Source: Antedon bifida (Eukaryota; Echinodermata; Crinoidea; Comatulida; Antedonidae). From it: a stretch of DNA of 64,000 nt. The translations under genes and the position numbers were made by a program. The stretch's first letter is position 1, and every line of letters starts with the position of its first letter. The stretch lies in contig OY727095.1 in the NCBI GenBank assembly GCA_963402885.1, forward strand, positions 21,767,001 to 21,831,000, read 5' to 3'. Below are positions 15,321-26,561 of this stretch, in pieces. The notes under the pieces were generated by a model, which did not search any database, was not told the origin of the DNA, and saw nothing but the letters and a program-made list of their open reading frames with translations.

Positions 15321-16138
15321 GTCTTGAGTTGGAGCCCAACATTAGCGAACGTATGTACACTACGTTGCCCCTCGCGGTACTCGTTCCACAATGTTGTAAG
15401 TCTCTCGTTTGCCACCTTGCTGCCTGTTCGTGTTCTTCTCAATTCATCTCTGTATATCATCTCTACATTGGTCGATACTGTCGAATTTCTTGGATGGTTA
15501 CTAAATGTGAACATAAGCCGATTTAAAAAGGCATGTTTAACCGATTTATCATGCACGTCCGATCAGTGTGACAGCGCCCTCCATTTCTCCAATATGCGCC
15601 GGGCCCATGTGTGGATCGAGGCTAAGAATCAAACTTTTCAAACGACAAATTACAGTTAATTATCAAACTTAAATAGTAGTATATGAACTGGAACTAAATA
15701 ATTTGATTTAACTTACCACGTAGACAACGCTGGTCGAGTCCTTCTTACAACAGAGCATATTTTATACTTATAGATACAATAAACCGTGTTAATCAAAACC
15801 CGAAAAGTAAGGTTGTGAAGGAGCAGCATACGCAAAGTAAACATACGTAACCAAGTAACTTTGCGCGCCTTTTCAATGGCACATGATTACGCAACTTCAA
15901 CTATTATCATGATTTGACAAGTGCCTGAAACTTTATTTTTCCTGGTTGAAATGAAATCATTAATAGCAATTACTTTAAAAAAATATTATACTGTATACTG
16001 AGATGAAGTGAGGTCATGTCAATTTTTTTTAAATAAGTATGTAAGTATGCTTTGTATTGGAATAGGTTTGTGCACGCTGCATAAGTCCTTTGTACGCTGA
16101 ACAAAGATTTCTGTGCAATCTATAATACATGTGACCTT

Positions 16139-16373
16139 TGAATAGTTCTCACTAAAGCAACTCTTGTTTCTTCTTCGTTCCTAGCACCTCCAAATTGGAA
16201 TTCATACTTGTCCTGCCGCAGCTCTCCATACTGCATCAAGTCGTTTAGTATGTTTTCATTTAACAGCCTAGCTCTATCAGCTTTTTCCACCATGCCTTTG
16301 TGATTGTCATCTATGTGCTGCTTCTTATCTTCTGCTAAGGTTTGTGTTCTTTCTGCATCAATTTGTTTGTTTC
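16139..16373 (-). pseudogene. Small charged coiled-coil-like ORF, copy A first repeat (stop-interrupted)
   Basis: Minus-strand reading contains KQIDAERTQTLAEDKKQHID and GELRQDKYEF, nearly the same peptide as at 17286-17513. The base at 16374 makes a TGA where copy B has CGA, so the longer 106-residue frame seen in copy B (50700-51020) is truncated here. The family is not recognised. The composition (K, E, D, Q, with hydrophobic residues at intervals) suggests a helical protein. It may be a degraded exon of the neighbouring transposon. Confidence 0.4.
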
Positions 16374-17285
16374 ACAAACAAGCATTCTGGCCTTTGAAAG
16401 TAATCTTCCTTAAATCTGATTTTTTTGAAAGCCATTCCAACGTCTTATTGCATCACTATCTTACTTTCCACACAACTCAAACTGTTTCGGAGTTCGGAGC
16501 TGTAATGGTCAGTAATCCAAATACTCTCTCACCACTAATATTATTACTTGTACATGTTCTTTTAACTCATAGCTGGTGGTGTTGTTTACCTTTCTAGAGG
16601 GGCTTATCTCTCCCAGTGGCTCTTTGCACTAATGTTGTTAATCTTTTCCATAAAAAACACAGGGGAGCGAAGGGATCTGTTCAACCTGGTAGGATGCGTC
16701 TCACTGTCCGGTTCGTTGTGGAACATGTATGGCAGATATCTACAGTGTACCTAGTATATACCTGGTATAACGGTAAGCTGAACCACTATCAGGAGGGATT
16801 GAGATTGTGTCAACATGTATTTCCTAATTAAGACTACTGTCTTGAATGAATGTGTCTCGAGGATACAGATGTTTTAGAAATTTCTCGATCTTTTTTGTTT
16901 TTATTGCGACGTCACACGATATGTGTTGGTGCGCCGGGGGATGGATCGAGGCTAAGAATCAAACATTTCTTTTAACGACAAATTACAGTTAATTATCTAT
17001 CTTAAATAGTAGTATATGATGTGGAACTAAATAATTTGACTTAACTTACCACATGGACGATGTTGGTCGAGTCCTTCTTACAGCAGAGCATATTTAGCAG
17101 TGATATAATAAAACTTGTTCATCAAAACGCGAAAAGTAAGGTTGTGAAGGAGCATACGCAAAGTAAACATACGTAACTTTGCGCGCCTTTTCAGTGTCAC
17201 ATGATTTTTTTTTTAATATGTATGTATGCAAGTGTTAAAAATAAGAAAAAGAAACATTAATTTGTTAGTATTTTTATAGCCGTCA

Positions 17286-17513
17286 TTAGTTTCTTTCTTC
17301 TTTGTTGCTAGCACCTCCAAATTCGAATTCATACTTGTCCTGCCGCAGCTCTCCATACTGCATCAAGTCGTTTAGCGTGTTTTCATTTAACAACCTAGCT
17401 CTATCAGCTTTTTCCACCATGCCTTTGCGATTGTCATCTATGTGCTGCTTCTTATCTTCTGCTAAGGTTTGTGGTCTTTCTGCATCAATTTGTTTGATTC
17501 GCAAACCAAGCAT
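17286..17513 (-). CDS. Small charged helical ORF, copy A second repeat
   Basis: This 75-residue open frame starts at an ATG and ends GGASNKEERN. It is a diverged duplicate of the ORF at 16139-16373. The two repeats share most residues, so the peptide reading has been kept through some divergence. No known domain is recognised and expression is unproven. Confidence 0.35.
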   Translation of the reverse strand: MLGLRIKQIDAERPQTLAEDKKQHIDDNRKGMVEKADRARLLNENTLNDLMQYGELRQDKYEFEFGGASNKEERN

Positions 17514-18021
17514 TCAGGCCTTTGAAAGTAATTCTTCCTTATCTGATTTTTTTGAAAGCCATTCCGACGTCTTATTGCATTTATGCATTATGTTACTTTT
17601 CACATACTGAAACTGGCATTCGAAGCTCACTTTATGTAATGGTCAGTAATCCAAATACTCTCTCTGTCTTGAATGTGTCTCGAGGATACAGATGTTTTAG
17701 AAATTTCTCTATCTTTTTTCTTTTTGTTCCGACTTCACACGATGCGCCGGGCCCATTTCCCACGCCTTTCTGTTATGAAAGATGGTTGCACAAGATGACA
17801 TGTCGGTTGCCTGAAAGCAAACTGTGTTATCCTTTTTAAACTGTCGTGATATTATTACAACTAAATTTCTAATGCGATGATATTCCTATAATGATCATCA
17901 ATACCTGTAAATCTATTTACAGTATTTCCCGCCAGGAAGTTGATTCTAATTAAGAAAGGTTGCACAAGATGATTCTATATCAGATTGCACCTGTATACTA
18001 ATGATGATGAAATGCCTAACA

Positions 18022-18460
18022 TCAATATCTGAAGAACCTCTCCATTTGGCAAGTCTTTACATGCAGCAAAGGCATCTTATGGCTCATAAACATGAGTGAC
18101 CCCCACCAATGATTATTGGTAATAGTAACCAAGAATTTCCTCATTTCATGGTGGTTTTTTAATTTAAAAGTGTAATATCTGCATTTGCTATTAATTGTTT
18201 CTGTGAGCTCGTCTTCTCTCAGCTTAAAGCCAGCAGCGCCAAACTGCTTCTGCTCCTGTAGGATGGTTGATGTGGTTTTTTGTTTTTGGACACAATGGCT
18301 TCTTATTTGCCAATTCGCCATTTCCTTTTCAGTAAAAATAACTGACATCAGTGCTTTTAGCAATAAACTTGGCTTTTTTGTCTTTCTTAGAAGGCTTTCG
18401 TATGCGCTAACCTCCATGGTGATAGCAATGTGTAATGTAGACCACCTATGGTCTTTGGAA
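18022..18460 (-). CDS. BEN-domain-like fragment, copy A
   Basis: About 150 residues on the minus strand. The stretch LLLKALMSVIFTEKEMANWQ followed by a charged linker and ETINSKCRYY resembles the BEN domain pattern (LL..vFt.eEla ... I..KCR), a DNA-binding or protein-contact module common in chromatin proteins and some DNA viruses and transposons. The BEN identity rests on pattern alone. The ORF's upstream end differs in copy B, which has about 393 bp more at that point, including an acceptor just before an ATG. This is therefore probably an internal exon. Confidence 0.35.
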
Positions 18461-18499
18461 CACAAATTGAACAGTCTTGTACAGAAGTCAGAGGTCACT

Positions 18500-19836
18500 C
18501 TTTATTTTTTTTAAATGAATTGTTAATTACCCAATGTGTTTAACCTGATGTTATAGCTAACACTGTTAGATTATTAATTGATGTTAACCAGCCTCTTCTA
18601 TCTGTTGTTTGAATACATCTGAGTCCCAGTGATTTTTTCCAAAAATGATAACATTCCTAAAAAAAAAATCCATATGCTGATTAACAATTTACAAGGAATT
18701 TCTTCAAGCAAAAGAGCAAGTGAATAAGGATGTTGCATGGCAACAATGCTTATGAGCAACTGAAATCTAACCTCGCACTAAGGCAACTTATGAGGAGATA
18801 TGTGTAAAAATATTGTACACTGGAAATAAACTTAAATTACACAATAATAAGTGTTACTGTACAACAACATAATAACTGAATGCAACAGAGCAGATGAGAT
18901 TGGATGAGAAAGTTTATAAACGTCTATTGAAATCCAGACTGAGTAGTTCACAAATATGCAAGGGTTATGACGAGATTGAGTTGAAATTAATCCAGACATG
19001 TCATGAAAAAGAAGTGGATAAAATGGATTGTGAAAGAAAGAAATCAAAAAGTGACTACCATACAGATGGTATATGATAATATATATATACTGGAAGAATG
19101 TTAGCTGGAAGTTATCTCTTTCGGACTCCCCAGAAGCATTTGAATAACAGATATTTAGTGGTCAATCGTGTTAAATAACATGCCTCGAAAGTCAAGTCAA
19201 AATCATTGTTTAGCTATAACATCAGAGTGACTTAATTTTGGTAAAGTATGATAACACACAAAACAACAGGTTAGTGACAACAGTTTTACCAAAATATAAA
19301 CAGAAAGAAATGGAATAGAAAAAGAAACAAATATACCATACTCTTTTAAAAGGTTTCAAAAGACCTTTTTATGTTTATCAATATGGAAATTCAGATGAAA
19401 CATAAAGTGTGCAAAAATTATCCAAATGAGTGATTAAAAATTATTTTTATTATATTTGAATACACCATTTCTCAAAAATATCCTATTTTACATTTTACAA
19501 ATATCATATCTCGTGGGCTCATGATTTACAAATAAAAAAAAGTTATATTTAATTTAATGACTAAACAACTTTTCCCTGTTCTTCTGTACTTTCTCTTTTT
19601 TGGACCCATTTATTATATTCATAGCTGAGCTTGGTATTTGGCGATAGTTTGATTTGCACATGTGGTTCAGTCCTACCTACTGTACACAGAGAAAATTGTA
19701 TTGTATTTCCGCTGCTTGTGACTTTATTTTCAAAGCACAGTCATGTAGTTCTTTCTGCAGTTTTTCAGCCACTTTTGATTGGATGCAGTAAAAAAAAGTG
19801 AATCCGTTTGCAGATGCAGCATCTATCTAGTTGCTC
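18500..19836. other. No gene recognised (copy A)
   Basis: AT-rich sequence with short open frames only. The 60-residue plus-strand frame at 18894-19076 is lysine-rich and shows no known motif. The same stretch is 53405-54786 in copy B. Confidence 0.6.
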
Positions 19837-20285
19837 ATTCATAGGGCCTGTTTCTGCTGCAACTGCTTAAAATATGGTATAAAAATACAGTATAAAATAC
19901 GGTATATTCTATACCATATTTTTTAGTAACCCGTTTCTGCTAAAAAAATACTTGGGTGATCATGTTAAAATTCATCCTTTTACCTAAACTGTACATGAGC
20001 CGGAAGTCTGTGTTTGACCCAAGTATACTGAGCGTGCACACTGTAACTCCACTCTCGTGGAATTTCCCACTCAAATCTCGATCTCCACATATTTTCCGCT
20101 TTCCACTTAGTTATTTTTTTGCAATGTTGTACGGCTTTCGCAGGCTCTTCAGCTTTGAGTTTACTTGTTTTAGAGACCTATTCCGTAATTCTGCTTTATT
20201 TTTAGTTTTACACCTCACTTTCTACTACTTTGTACCTGGTTCTGATCCATTAGGTAATGAGGGGCAGCTACTGTATGGCCCGATC
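19837..20285. repeat. About 450-bp segment present only in copy A
   Basis: Copy B passes directly from the equivalent of 19836 to that of 20286. The extra DNA begins with AGGGCCTGTTTCTGCTGC and imperfect TACGGTAT/ATACCATA repeats. It ends in a stretch (20103-20200) that is a diverged duplicate of 20347-20440. Either copy B lost it by recombination between those duplicates or copy A gained it. Confidence 0.8.
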
Positions 20286-20866
20286 TTCTAATATTCTGTC
20301 CAAAACCTCGTAATGGGGACAAGCAATTCTGTCCCTCCCAGACTCCGAGTTATTTTTTTTGCCATGTTGTACTGCTTTCGCAGGCTCTTAGCTTTGAGTT
20401 TACTTGCTTTGGAGACAAGTCTATTCAATAATCCTGCTTTATTTTGTTAGAAATGTCTTTATAAAGGTGGTTGTCCCTTTTATTGCCTTTTAGTTGTCCG
20501 GAAATTTTAACTTCCCCTCACAAATTTATAGTAAATACCATAACGTCTTCGCTCCACATTTTCGCCGAATAAACCTATATACTATACATAAAATCAAATC
20601 ACAACACGATGTTGACTTCATGTCACAGGTAAAAAAATATAGGGCTTTTTTTATTGGCAGCAGAAAAGGGTACAGAAAATACGGTAAAGATTTGTAAATA
20701 CTGTATTTTATCCACAAATTTGGTGGGGAAAATATGTATACAAAATACGGTATTTTTTTGTGACCGCCATTTCCGCTTCCAGAAATATACCGTATATATA
20801 TACGCTATTAAAAAAATACCGTATTAAATACGGTAGTTACTTGGCATTAGAAACTGGGATTTGAAC
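19845..20866. mobile_element. Possible MITE with GTTTCT ends and TACGGTAT inner repeats
   Basis: The left end (GGGCCTGTTTCTGCTGCAAC) and the complement of the right end (TCCCAGTTTCTAATGCCAAG) are loosely inverted. Both are followed by repeated TACGGTAT or ATACCGTA words. The match is imperfect and no target duplication was confirmed. In copy B only the right portion (54787-55366) remains. Confidence 0.3.
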
Positions 20867-22040
20867 TCAAGTCAATGGCTAATGAATACATCGATGTGTC
20901 ATAGCTTTTAGCATCATCCTCGTATGTCTCTCCATTGCCTGTCTCTTCTTTCCTCTGTTATATCGATTTCAAATTATTTTAAAAATTGATGATACTAATA
21001 CTAATAGCCTCTAAAAACTGCTTCATCATTTTATTGAAAAGACTAAATTCAGTTTTGCTTGGGTTACTGTAAAGATTGATTGTCTCTGTGATCTTTCAAT
21101 GACAATTTTCTGGAAAGACCCAATTCCATCAAAGCTAACATCTTTCACTGAACAAGTCTTTGCATTTCCGTTCTGACAGTTTTTATTACGGTCAGAATTT
21201 ATTAGATGTTGAATTCATGCAGATCAACCACAATTGGTGTAACGAAAAAACCAATGTGTTCTGTTGAACACATCCATCATTTCCTGATGACTGGAGGATC
21301 AACTTCTACGACTGGAGGATCAACTCCGACGACTGGAGGATCAACTCCAACGACTGGAGGATCAACTCCGACGACTGGAGGATAATAATAAGTAGATAAT
21401 AAGAAGTCCTCAATCGTATCATTCGTCTTCTGGGATTGTTCATAAATTGTTATTTAATAATAAGAAATGTTCAAATAAATTGTGAATGTTTTATTTTTTT
21501 TCCATTTTCCACTACCGAGTCTACCATCAGTTGCCTTTATGCTGTATGCAGTTACCTCTGTTCCACTCTTTATTAGCTTGCAGTAAGTCTATAAAAATAT
21601 TAAAGTTCTCGCCTAACAGTTAACCTCCTAGAAGAAAACACAACCTCTAAAACTTCCTGGTCTAGGCAAATTTTCTTAAAACATTCTGTTAATGCAATAC
21701 ATTCCAGGTCATTTACTCTCTTCCTTGTAAATTCACCTGCCGCGTGACAACAGCAACATTCCTACAGCATATGCCTACAATTGCCACAATGGCACCATTC
21801 GGTTGTATCCAACCTGCTAGGCCTTGGTGGCTACAGCTTAGCCTGTTGTTGATGTTCTTTTTTTAAAGTACTATCTGCAGAACGAACAGTGTACGGTTCA
21901 AATGCATAATCATTTCCTACTCTGTAACACAGGGTCATATCGCCACAGCTTCTTTCTGCTTCACCACGCGCTTATAATAAATGAAACTTTTATTGTTTAA
22001 GGGACAAACAATTATATTTCATATTTTTTTAACCCTTTAA
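20867..22040. other. No gene recognised apart from the 21-bp repeat
   Basis: Mostly AT-rich DNA. Near 21845-21930 a minus-strand frame (GDMTLCYRVGNDYAFEPYTV) may be the last exon of the gene fragment at 22047-22361. Copy B carries only its end, because the duplication stops at 21913. Confidence 0.4.
21288..21383. repeat. 21-bp tandem repeat, five copies (copy A)
   Basis: GACTGGAGGATCAACTCCGAC repeats five times with few changes. The period is a multiple of three and one frame reads T-T-G-G-S-T-P, like a mucin-type repeat, but no open gene surrounds it. Copy B has the same array at 55788-55882. Confidence 0.95.
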
Positions 22041-22046
22041 CATTGT

Positions 22047-22361
22047 TTACAGTTTATAAAATATATGGTTAAAAAATTGTGTACTTATTGGGACTAAAAC
22101 CCTATTGTTGCCGGAGCATGAAAGCAGCTCATAGCCACCACCTTCTGTAAGCTTTGGAAAAACCTCCATCATTACTTCCTTCAGCTTGGATGGTGACATA
22201 TTAGAATGCTTGATTGACATAACCTTTTCACCAAGATCAGCATCTGCCAACGCATGCTTTTCGGCCATGGTTGGCGCATGTTCCATTTCAGGATTTGCCA
22301 AACAGATTACCTTTGGTCCATGAGGTGTCACCATAACTTTGTGCTTTTCTTTTTTTACCAA
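22047..22361 (-). CDS. Unrecognised exon-like ORF ending FPKLTEGGGYELLSC
   Basis: A 104-residue minus-strand frame. Its end (EVFPKLTEGGGYELLSCSG) resembles a module I recall from many uncharacterised invertebrate proteins, sometimes upstream of HECT-like regions, with a pattern like fPkL..gGGyeLl. A GTACAC donor could follow at about 22095. It is probably one exon of a larger repetitive-family gene. The function is unknown. Confidence 0.3.
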   Translation of the reverse strand: MVKKEKHKVMVTPHGPKVICLANPEMEHAPTMAEKHALADADLGEKVMSIKHSNMSPSKLKEVMMEVFPKLTEGGGYELLSCSGNNRVLVPISTQFFNHIFYKL

Positions 22362-23792
22362 AACCTTGGTTTTTTGTTTCCCGATTGCCTATTATTGCAG
22401 ATAACAGGGTGCCTAGGAAAAATACGAGTATTTACTATCAAAGTGAAATAAACATACATGCTAGGTCTAATGTTAATTGCAATATCTGTGCATTAGGTTG
22501 TCCAAAGTCAATTTTGCATGTGACAAACAGTATGGTTGGTCTCAATGGATTTAAAGCTATAGAGACCTGTACCACTCTCTCCTTTCCTGACACACCCTAC
22601 ATCTTTGTGTAATTGTAATTATTTATTCTGTCTAAGTTTGACTGGTGACATGTTCATCCCATCCGCTTAGACCGTGGTGCCTTTCTCTTTAATCTGCTTG
22701 CCAGTTTCCATTGTTACGGTGGTGGTGATCATTTCTTCATTCTCTTTAAGGAAGTTGTGTAAAATTAAATTTCTAAATCAGTTTTCTGCAATTCTGGTCT
22801 TCCAGACCTTCACAGAAATTTTCGAAGTTTTAATTACAACTCTTTATTTCAAGTTTTAATTACAATTCTTTATTTCAAGTTTTAATTCCAACTCCTACAT
22901 TTTCATAAAAATCTAGATTATAAAGTACACCTTCTCCCTGTAATCTTAAGGCAGATGATGACTAGTGCCACTTTTATTTTACTCACATCTTCTTCAAGTC
23001 GGATACTTCTAGCATGAATTTCCTCTATCCTTTCCTGTGACATTCCACACTTGATTTGTCATTGCTGTGTGAAAAGTTTATTGTTGGCAATTCTGTAAAT
23101 GTTGTTATTGGGATGCTGGTGGTTCGGCTAATTTGATGGCTTGTTCAGAGCCTAAACCTGTCCATTTGTGTTGCTGCATCCTTTTTTTCCTGTTGTAACA
23201 TACAACAATCACAACATGTCCATCTATGATCCGAATTTGGCTGTATGCCCCGGACTCTCCATTCTGGTATCCCCACCTAAAAAGAACATTTGTCATTACT
23301 GTAGTTTTAGATATTCTTAAAGTTTCCAAACATTCACAATACTTGGCTGCAGATATTGTTCTTGATGGCGATAATATGTCCGTTCCGATATTGCACATAC
23401 CCTACATCTTTGTGTAATTGTAACACAGGTCCCTGTTAGTGGCAAGCAGTGCATGTACCAAACAAACCTAGCAGCTGAGATTCGAAGACAATGTACTTTC
23501 GTTTGTCTACAGGACCCATGGATTTAGATGTATCACTGTCACCAGGGGCGGATTCTTTCGGGTCTCATCATTCGGAATATAATATAAAGTCATTCTATAG
23601 TAATTGTTAAATGTCTGAAAGAAATGAATATACATATATATTTGGAGAAATGAAAAAAAATAATTGCAAAGAATGGTGAAATTAAACCCGATAATTTAAT
23701 AATTATATTGCATTATTTTTGAATGGCAGTCACATATAGTGCAGTCATTTAATTTTGTTTGTAAATGGAATGTCCAAAGCTTATTATAAAAC
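22362..23792. other. Low-content region with short repeats
   Basis: A minus-strand frame at 23105-23398 is not recognised. A 26-bp unit (TTTTAATTACAACTCTTTATTTCAAG) is repeated near 22830-22890. The phrase CCTACATCTTTGTGTAATTGTAA occurs at about 22596 and 23400. GTTACGGTGGTGGTGATC near 22712 recurs with changes at 24190. This suggests fragments of one dispersed repeat family. Confidence 0.4.
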
Positions 23793-23990
23793 TTAACTTA
23801 ATGTTATTATACATACCTCTACAGACATTGACGTTGTCGACTCTATCCGCTTGACATTTTTATATTCGGTTACCAAAACGATACTCGCTTGTATCTTTTG
23901 GTCCATGACCAGCTCTATGGACGTGTGGGTTCCCCACAAAGATAGACCCACCGTGTTTGTCCCATCTGTTAGTTGGATGTCAATTATCAA
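23793..23990 (-). CDS. OB-fold-like exon fragment
   Basis: The minus-strand frame reads DIQLTDGTNTVGLSLWGT and then a strand-rich stretch ending ESTTSMSVEV. The arrangement (LxDgT..v.lslWG, then v.v.eyk..kriesTt.s) resembles single-stranded DNA-binding OB folds of RPA/SSB type. It is only one exon long and has no identified partners nearby. Confidence 0.3.
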   Translation of the reverse strand: MIIDIQLTDGTNTVGLSLWGTHTSIELVMDQKIQASIVLVTEYKNVKRIESTTSMSVEVCIITLS

Positions 23991-24599
23991 TGTTATTGAT
24001 TATAAATTGAAGTGGTATAATAAACACAATCTTCATGGTAGACCATGCAAGCGATTGATTTTGCACAACCAAACTGATTCACGGTCTTGTTGAATGGCAT
24101 TCCAGTGGATAGTCTGTGCAACGTCATTGCTACTCTCTATTCTGCAGAAAATGTGGAACCGTTGTTGTTGGATCAATATAGTTTCCATTTTTACGGTGGT
24201 GGTGATCTTTCTTTCATTCTCTTTAAGGAACCTTTGAGAATAAAAACCTTACTTTGTTAGAAGGTGAAGATTGCAGTTCAACTGGTTAATTTCAGTCTCC
24301 CACCTCTCTTCTTTGATCGTAGTATTGTTTAAATAGAGTTTCATTTGGTGGCAAATGACCAGTCATTAGCGTTAGTTGATTAATGCAGGTATTACTAACC
24401 GGATACCAACTGTGCTGCATTTCTATATCATGTGGGAGATTTCTTTCTTTTTACCTCTTGCCATCGGACGTGCTGGACACTCCAACTTTAATTACATTTC
24501 AACTTTATATATTTTTACATTTTTATATTATATATGGTATACTAAAAGAGTACTAAATTTAAAGTACAAGCTTCTGGGGTATTGTCCTGGCTATGCACC
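23991..24599. other. No gene recognised
   Basis: Only short frames are present. A phrase shared with about 22712 (ACGGTGGTGGTGATC) lies at 24190-24205. Confidence 0.5.
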
Positions 24600-25370
24600 T
24601 ACCACAATGTCTAATCCAGCTTTCAATGTCTGCACTCATTCGGGGCCTGTCTCTTGCCAACGCCAGCGCTCGCTCAACACCAAGATGACCTAATTCGTTG
24701 TGAAGTCCCTGTATAGCTGGATTGGTTGTACATCTGTATAAAATAGCATTACGAAGTTGAAGCTTTCCAAACTCTCTAAGAATAAGTCATTCATCGGGTA
24801 ACCCTATCGAGGAGTCTGGTTTCTTACCCATTTTGACATAATTTATGACTTGGTTGATGATTGGATCTTTCTGCTGTATGTTCGTCCAATCAATATATAA
24901 GTGGAATAGTGTCGGATGAATTGACAGATGGAGTGTTGATGGATACACCATATTGTAGGAAAAGAGCGCTCATCATACAGTATCACGAGAACACAGCTTT
25001 ACCTTTTAACCTAGCCTCAAGATTCTTGTTGTTCTTCATACTGTCGGTTGGGTTTGATGTCATGAGGTCTGCAGGACAGAGCATTGGCGTCAATGTTTAA
25101 TTTACCTGGTTTGTAGTGAATAGAAAGTACATATGTGAGAGGGTTACTATCAGTCATCACTCGTGTACCACAGGCCATGTATAGGTAATCTTTAAATTTA
25201 TCTGTAACCGCCCACTTTAAAGCGAGAAATTCAAGTTACACTTTGTCCACAACAATCTTATGAATAAATCGACCACGTACATAAGACCAAGATCCAAATG
25301 AAATGATCCAGTGACGCACGAGACATCTTGTTGTGTATTGTGATGGCTTCCAACTCAACCCATGCCTGCA
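24590..25370 (-). mobile_element. Ty3/gypsy retrotransposon pol relic (RNase H and integrase zinc finger)
   Basis: On the minus strand, 25370-25040 reads as RNase H C-terminal sequence (LEFLALKWAVTDKFKDYLY, then VMTDSNPLTYVLS and HYKPGKLNIDANALS). 24775-24600 reads as the integrase HHCC finger (GLHNELGHLGVERALALARD ... WIRHCGRCIA). These are hallmarks of Ty3/gypsy pol. Stops, a frame change and missing residues between blocks show it is dead. No LTRs were recognised. Confidence 0.85.
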
Positions 25371-26114
25371 GAATATACGATAGTATAGTAACATTAATAA
25401 ATATCGACCGCGTATCTATATGATTATGCAATTTTAATTACCGTTTCGTACTAACGTCGTACCGCAAACGTGTATATATTGGGCTAAAATAACTGATGGT
25501 AGAATTCTTCACTTCGGGGGGAAACCCCTATTAAGGGGAAAATTTGTTGGTTCTTAAAAGTGTCCCCTTAATAGATGTTCTACTTAAACATGGTCGGTAG
25601 AGAATCATTGTAAACGTGAAAATGTAGTAAAGCATTCAATTGACTTGGAATATGAGTGATGTGGGTCAAAGGGTAAAATATTACGTAATAAAGACAACCA
25701 TCCTTACCTATCCTCATCTAATACAAACATCCTCATATCACAACAAATATTGTTTTGTGAAAATAGCAATCACATCAAATAAATAGGAAAGGTATATTGC
25801 ATTAAAGACCAGTGTAATACAGATCAAACCAGAAATCCCCCTCCCCGAAAAGAAGAACGCAACATTTTTTGTCGGGAATTCCGTTTATAAATTTATTATT
25901 AAAATCAAATCAGAACACGTACAGACTTTGTTTTATAAAAATGTACATAACACACACGTTATTTATTCATATCATACAATTTAGACAAGATGGTTCATAA
26001 AAAATATTTAGAAATGTAGCTAGGAAACTATAATAATATACTTTGGAAATATATAATATTGACATACATCTTATGTTAAGGTACAAATATAATACAATTT
26101 TTAAAAACTATTTG
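25371..26114. other. No gene recognised; 3' flank of the carboxypeptidase gene
   Basis: AT-rich DNA between the retrotransposon relic and the carboxypeptidase stop codon. No clear AATAAA signal was assigned for the minus-strand gene. Confidence 0.4.
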
Positions 26115-26561
26115 TTATGGTACCTCTCGTCGACTGAGTACAAAGTTTAGAGGCGTCACCGAGTTTTCTACTACTTCAACCACGAAACCTTTGCTGAAAT
26201 ATCCTTCCGCCGATACTGTTATTGTGTAGGTACCTGGTAACAATAAACGCCAATATTCACCGTCTTTTGCTAAAGAAAAAGTATATAGATATTAAATCAT
26301 AGATAATATAAATATGGTTCATTTTAACATATTCTTATTCATACGTAACAACATGGAAATGTTGAATGTTTAAAATGGTTGATCAAAATATATGGGTAAA
26401 TTATTTCTAACCATTCACCAATGGTGGCGAATTTAAACAAAATCTGTTTCAATTAAAGCAAAAATCAATTCAACTTACTTGAGGTGACGTCATGATTGAT
26501 TCCTGGTCCTCCTACATGTACTACCGCTCCTTTGATAGGCATATCGTCAGTGCTTGCTGAA

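Larger units (their letters stand above)
15594..17600. repeat. Internal tandem duplication beside the ISL2EU-like relic (copy A)
   Basis: Two stretches repeat at about 1.1 to 1.3 kb spacing. 15594-15870 (beginning GCGCCGGGCCCATG) matches 16928-17200. 16150-16450, holding a small charged ORF, matches 17286-17590. The first pair includes a minus-strand exon-like piece with an in-frame ATG, CC-KK residues and a GTAAGT donor near 15715 and 17045. Confidence 0.75.
5188..21913. repeat. Segmental duplication copy A, right part (pairs with 40264-56414)
   Basis: Matches 40264-56414 directly. The offset is 35077 at first, 34581 after a 500-bp MITE found only in A (8222-8721), then 34580, 34949 after about 393 bp found only in B, and 34500 after about 450 bp found only in A (19837-20285). 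Similarity ends at 21913/56414, where the two sequences become unrelated. The block holds the RAG1-like gene, OGG1 exon 1, the ISL2EU-like relic and the repeated small ORFs. Confidence 0.95.

Noticed and set aside
21288..21383. CRISPR-like array
   Set aside because: The units are directly contiguous with no unique spacers, and the DNA is animal nuclear.
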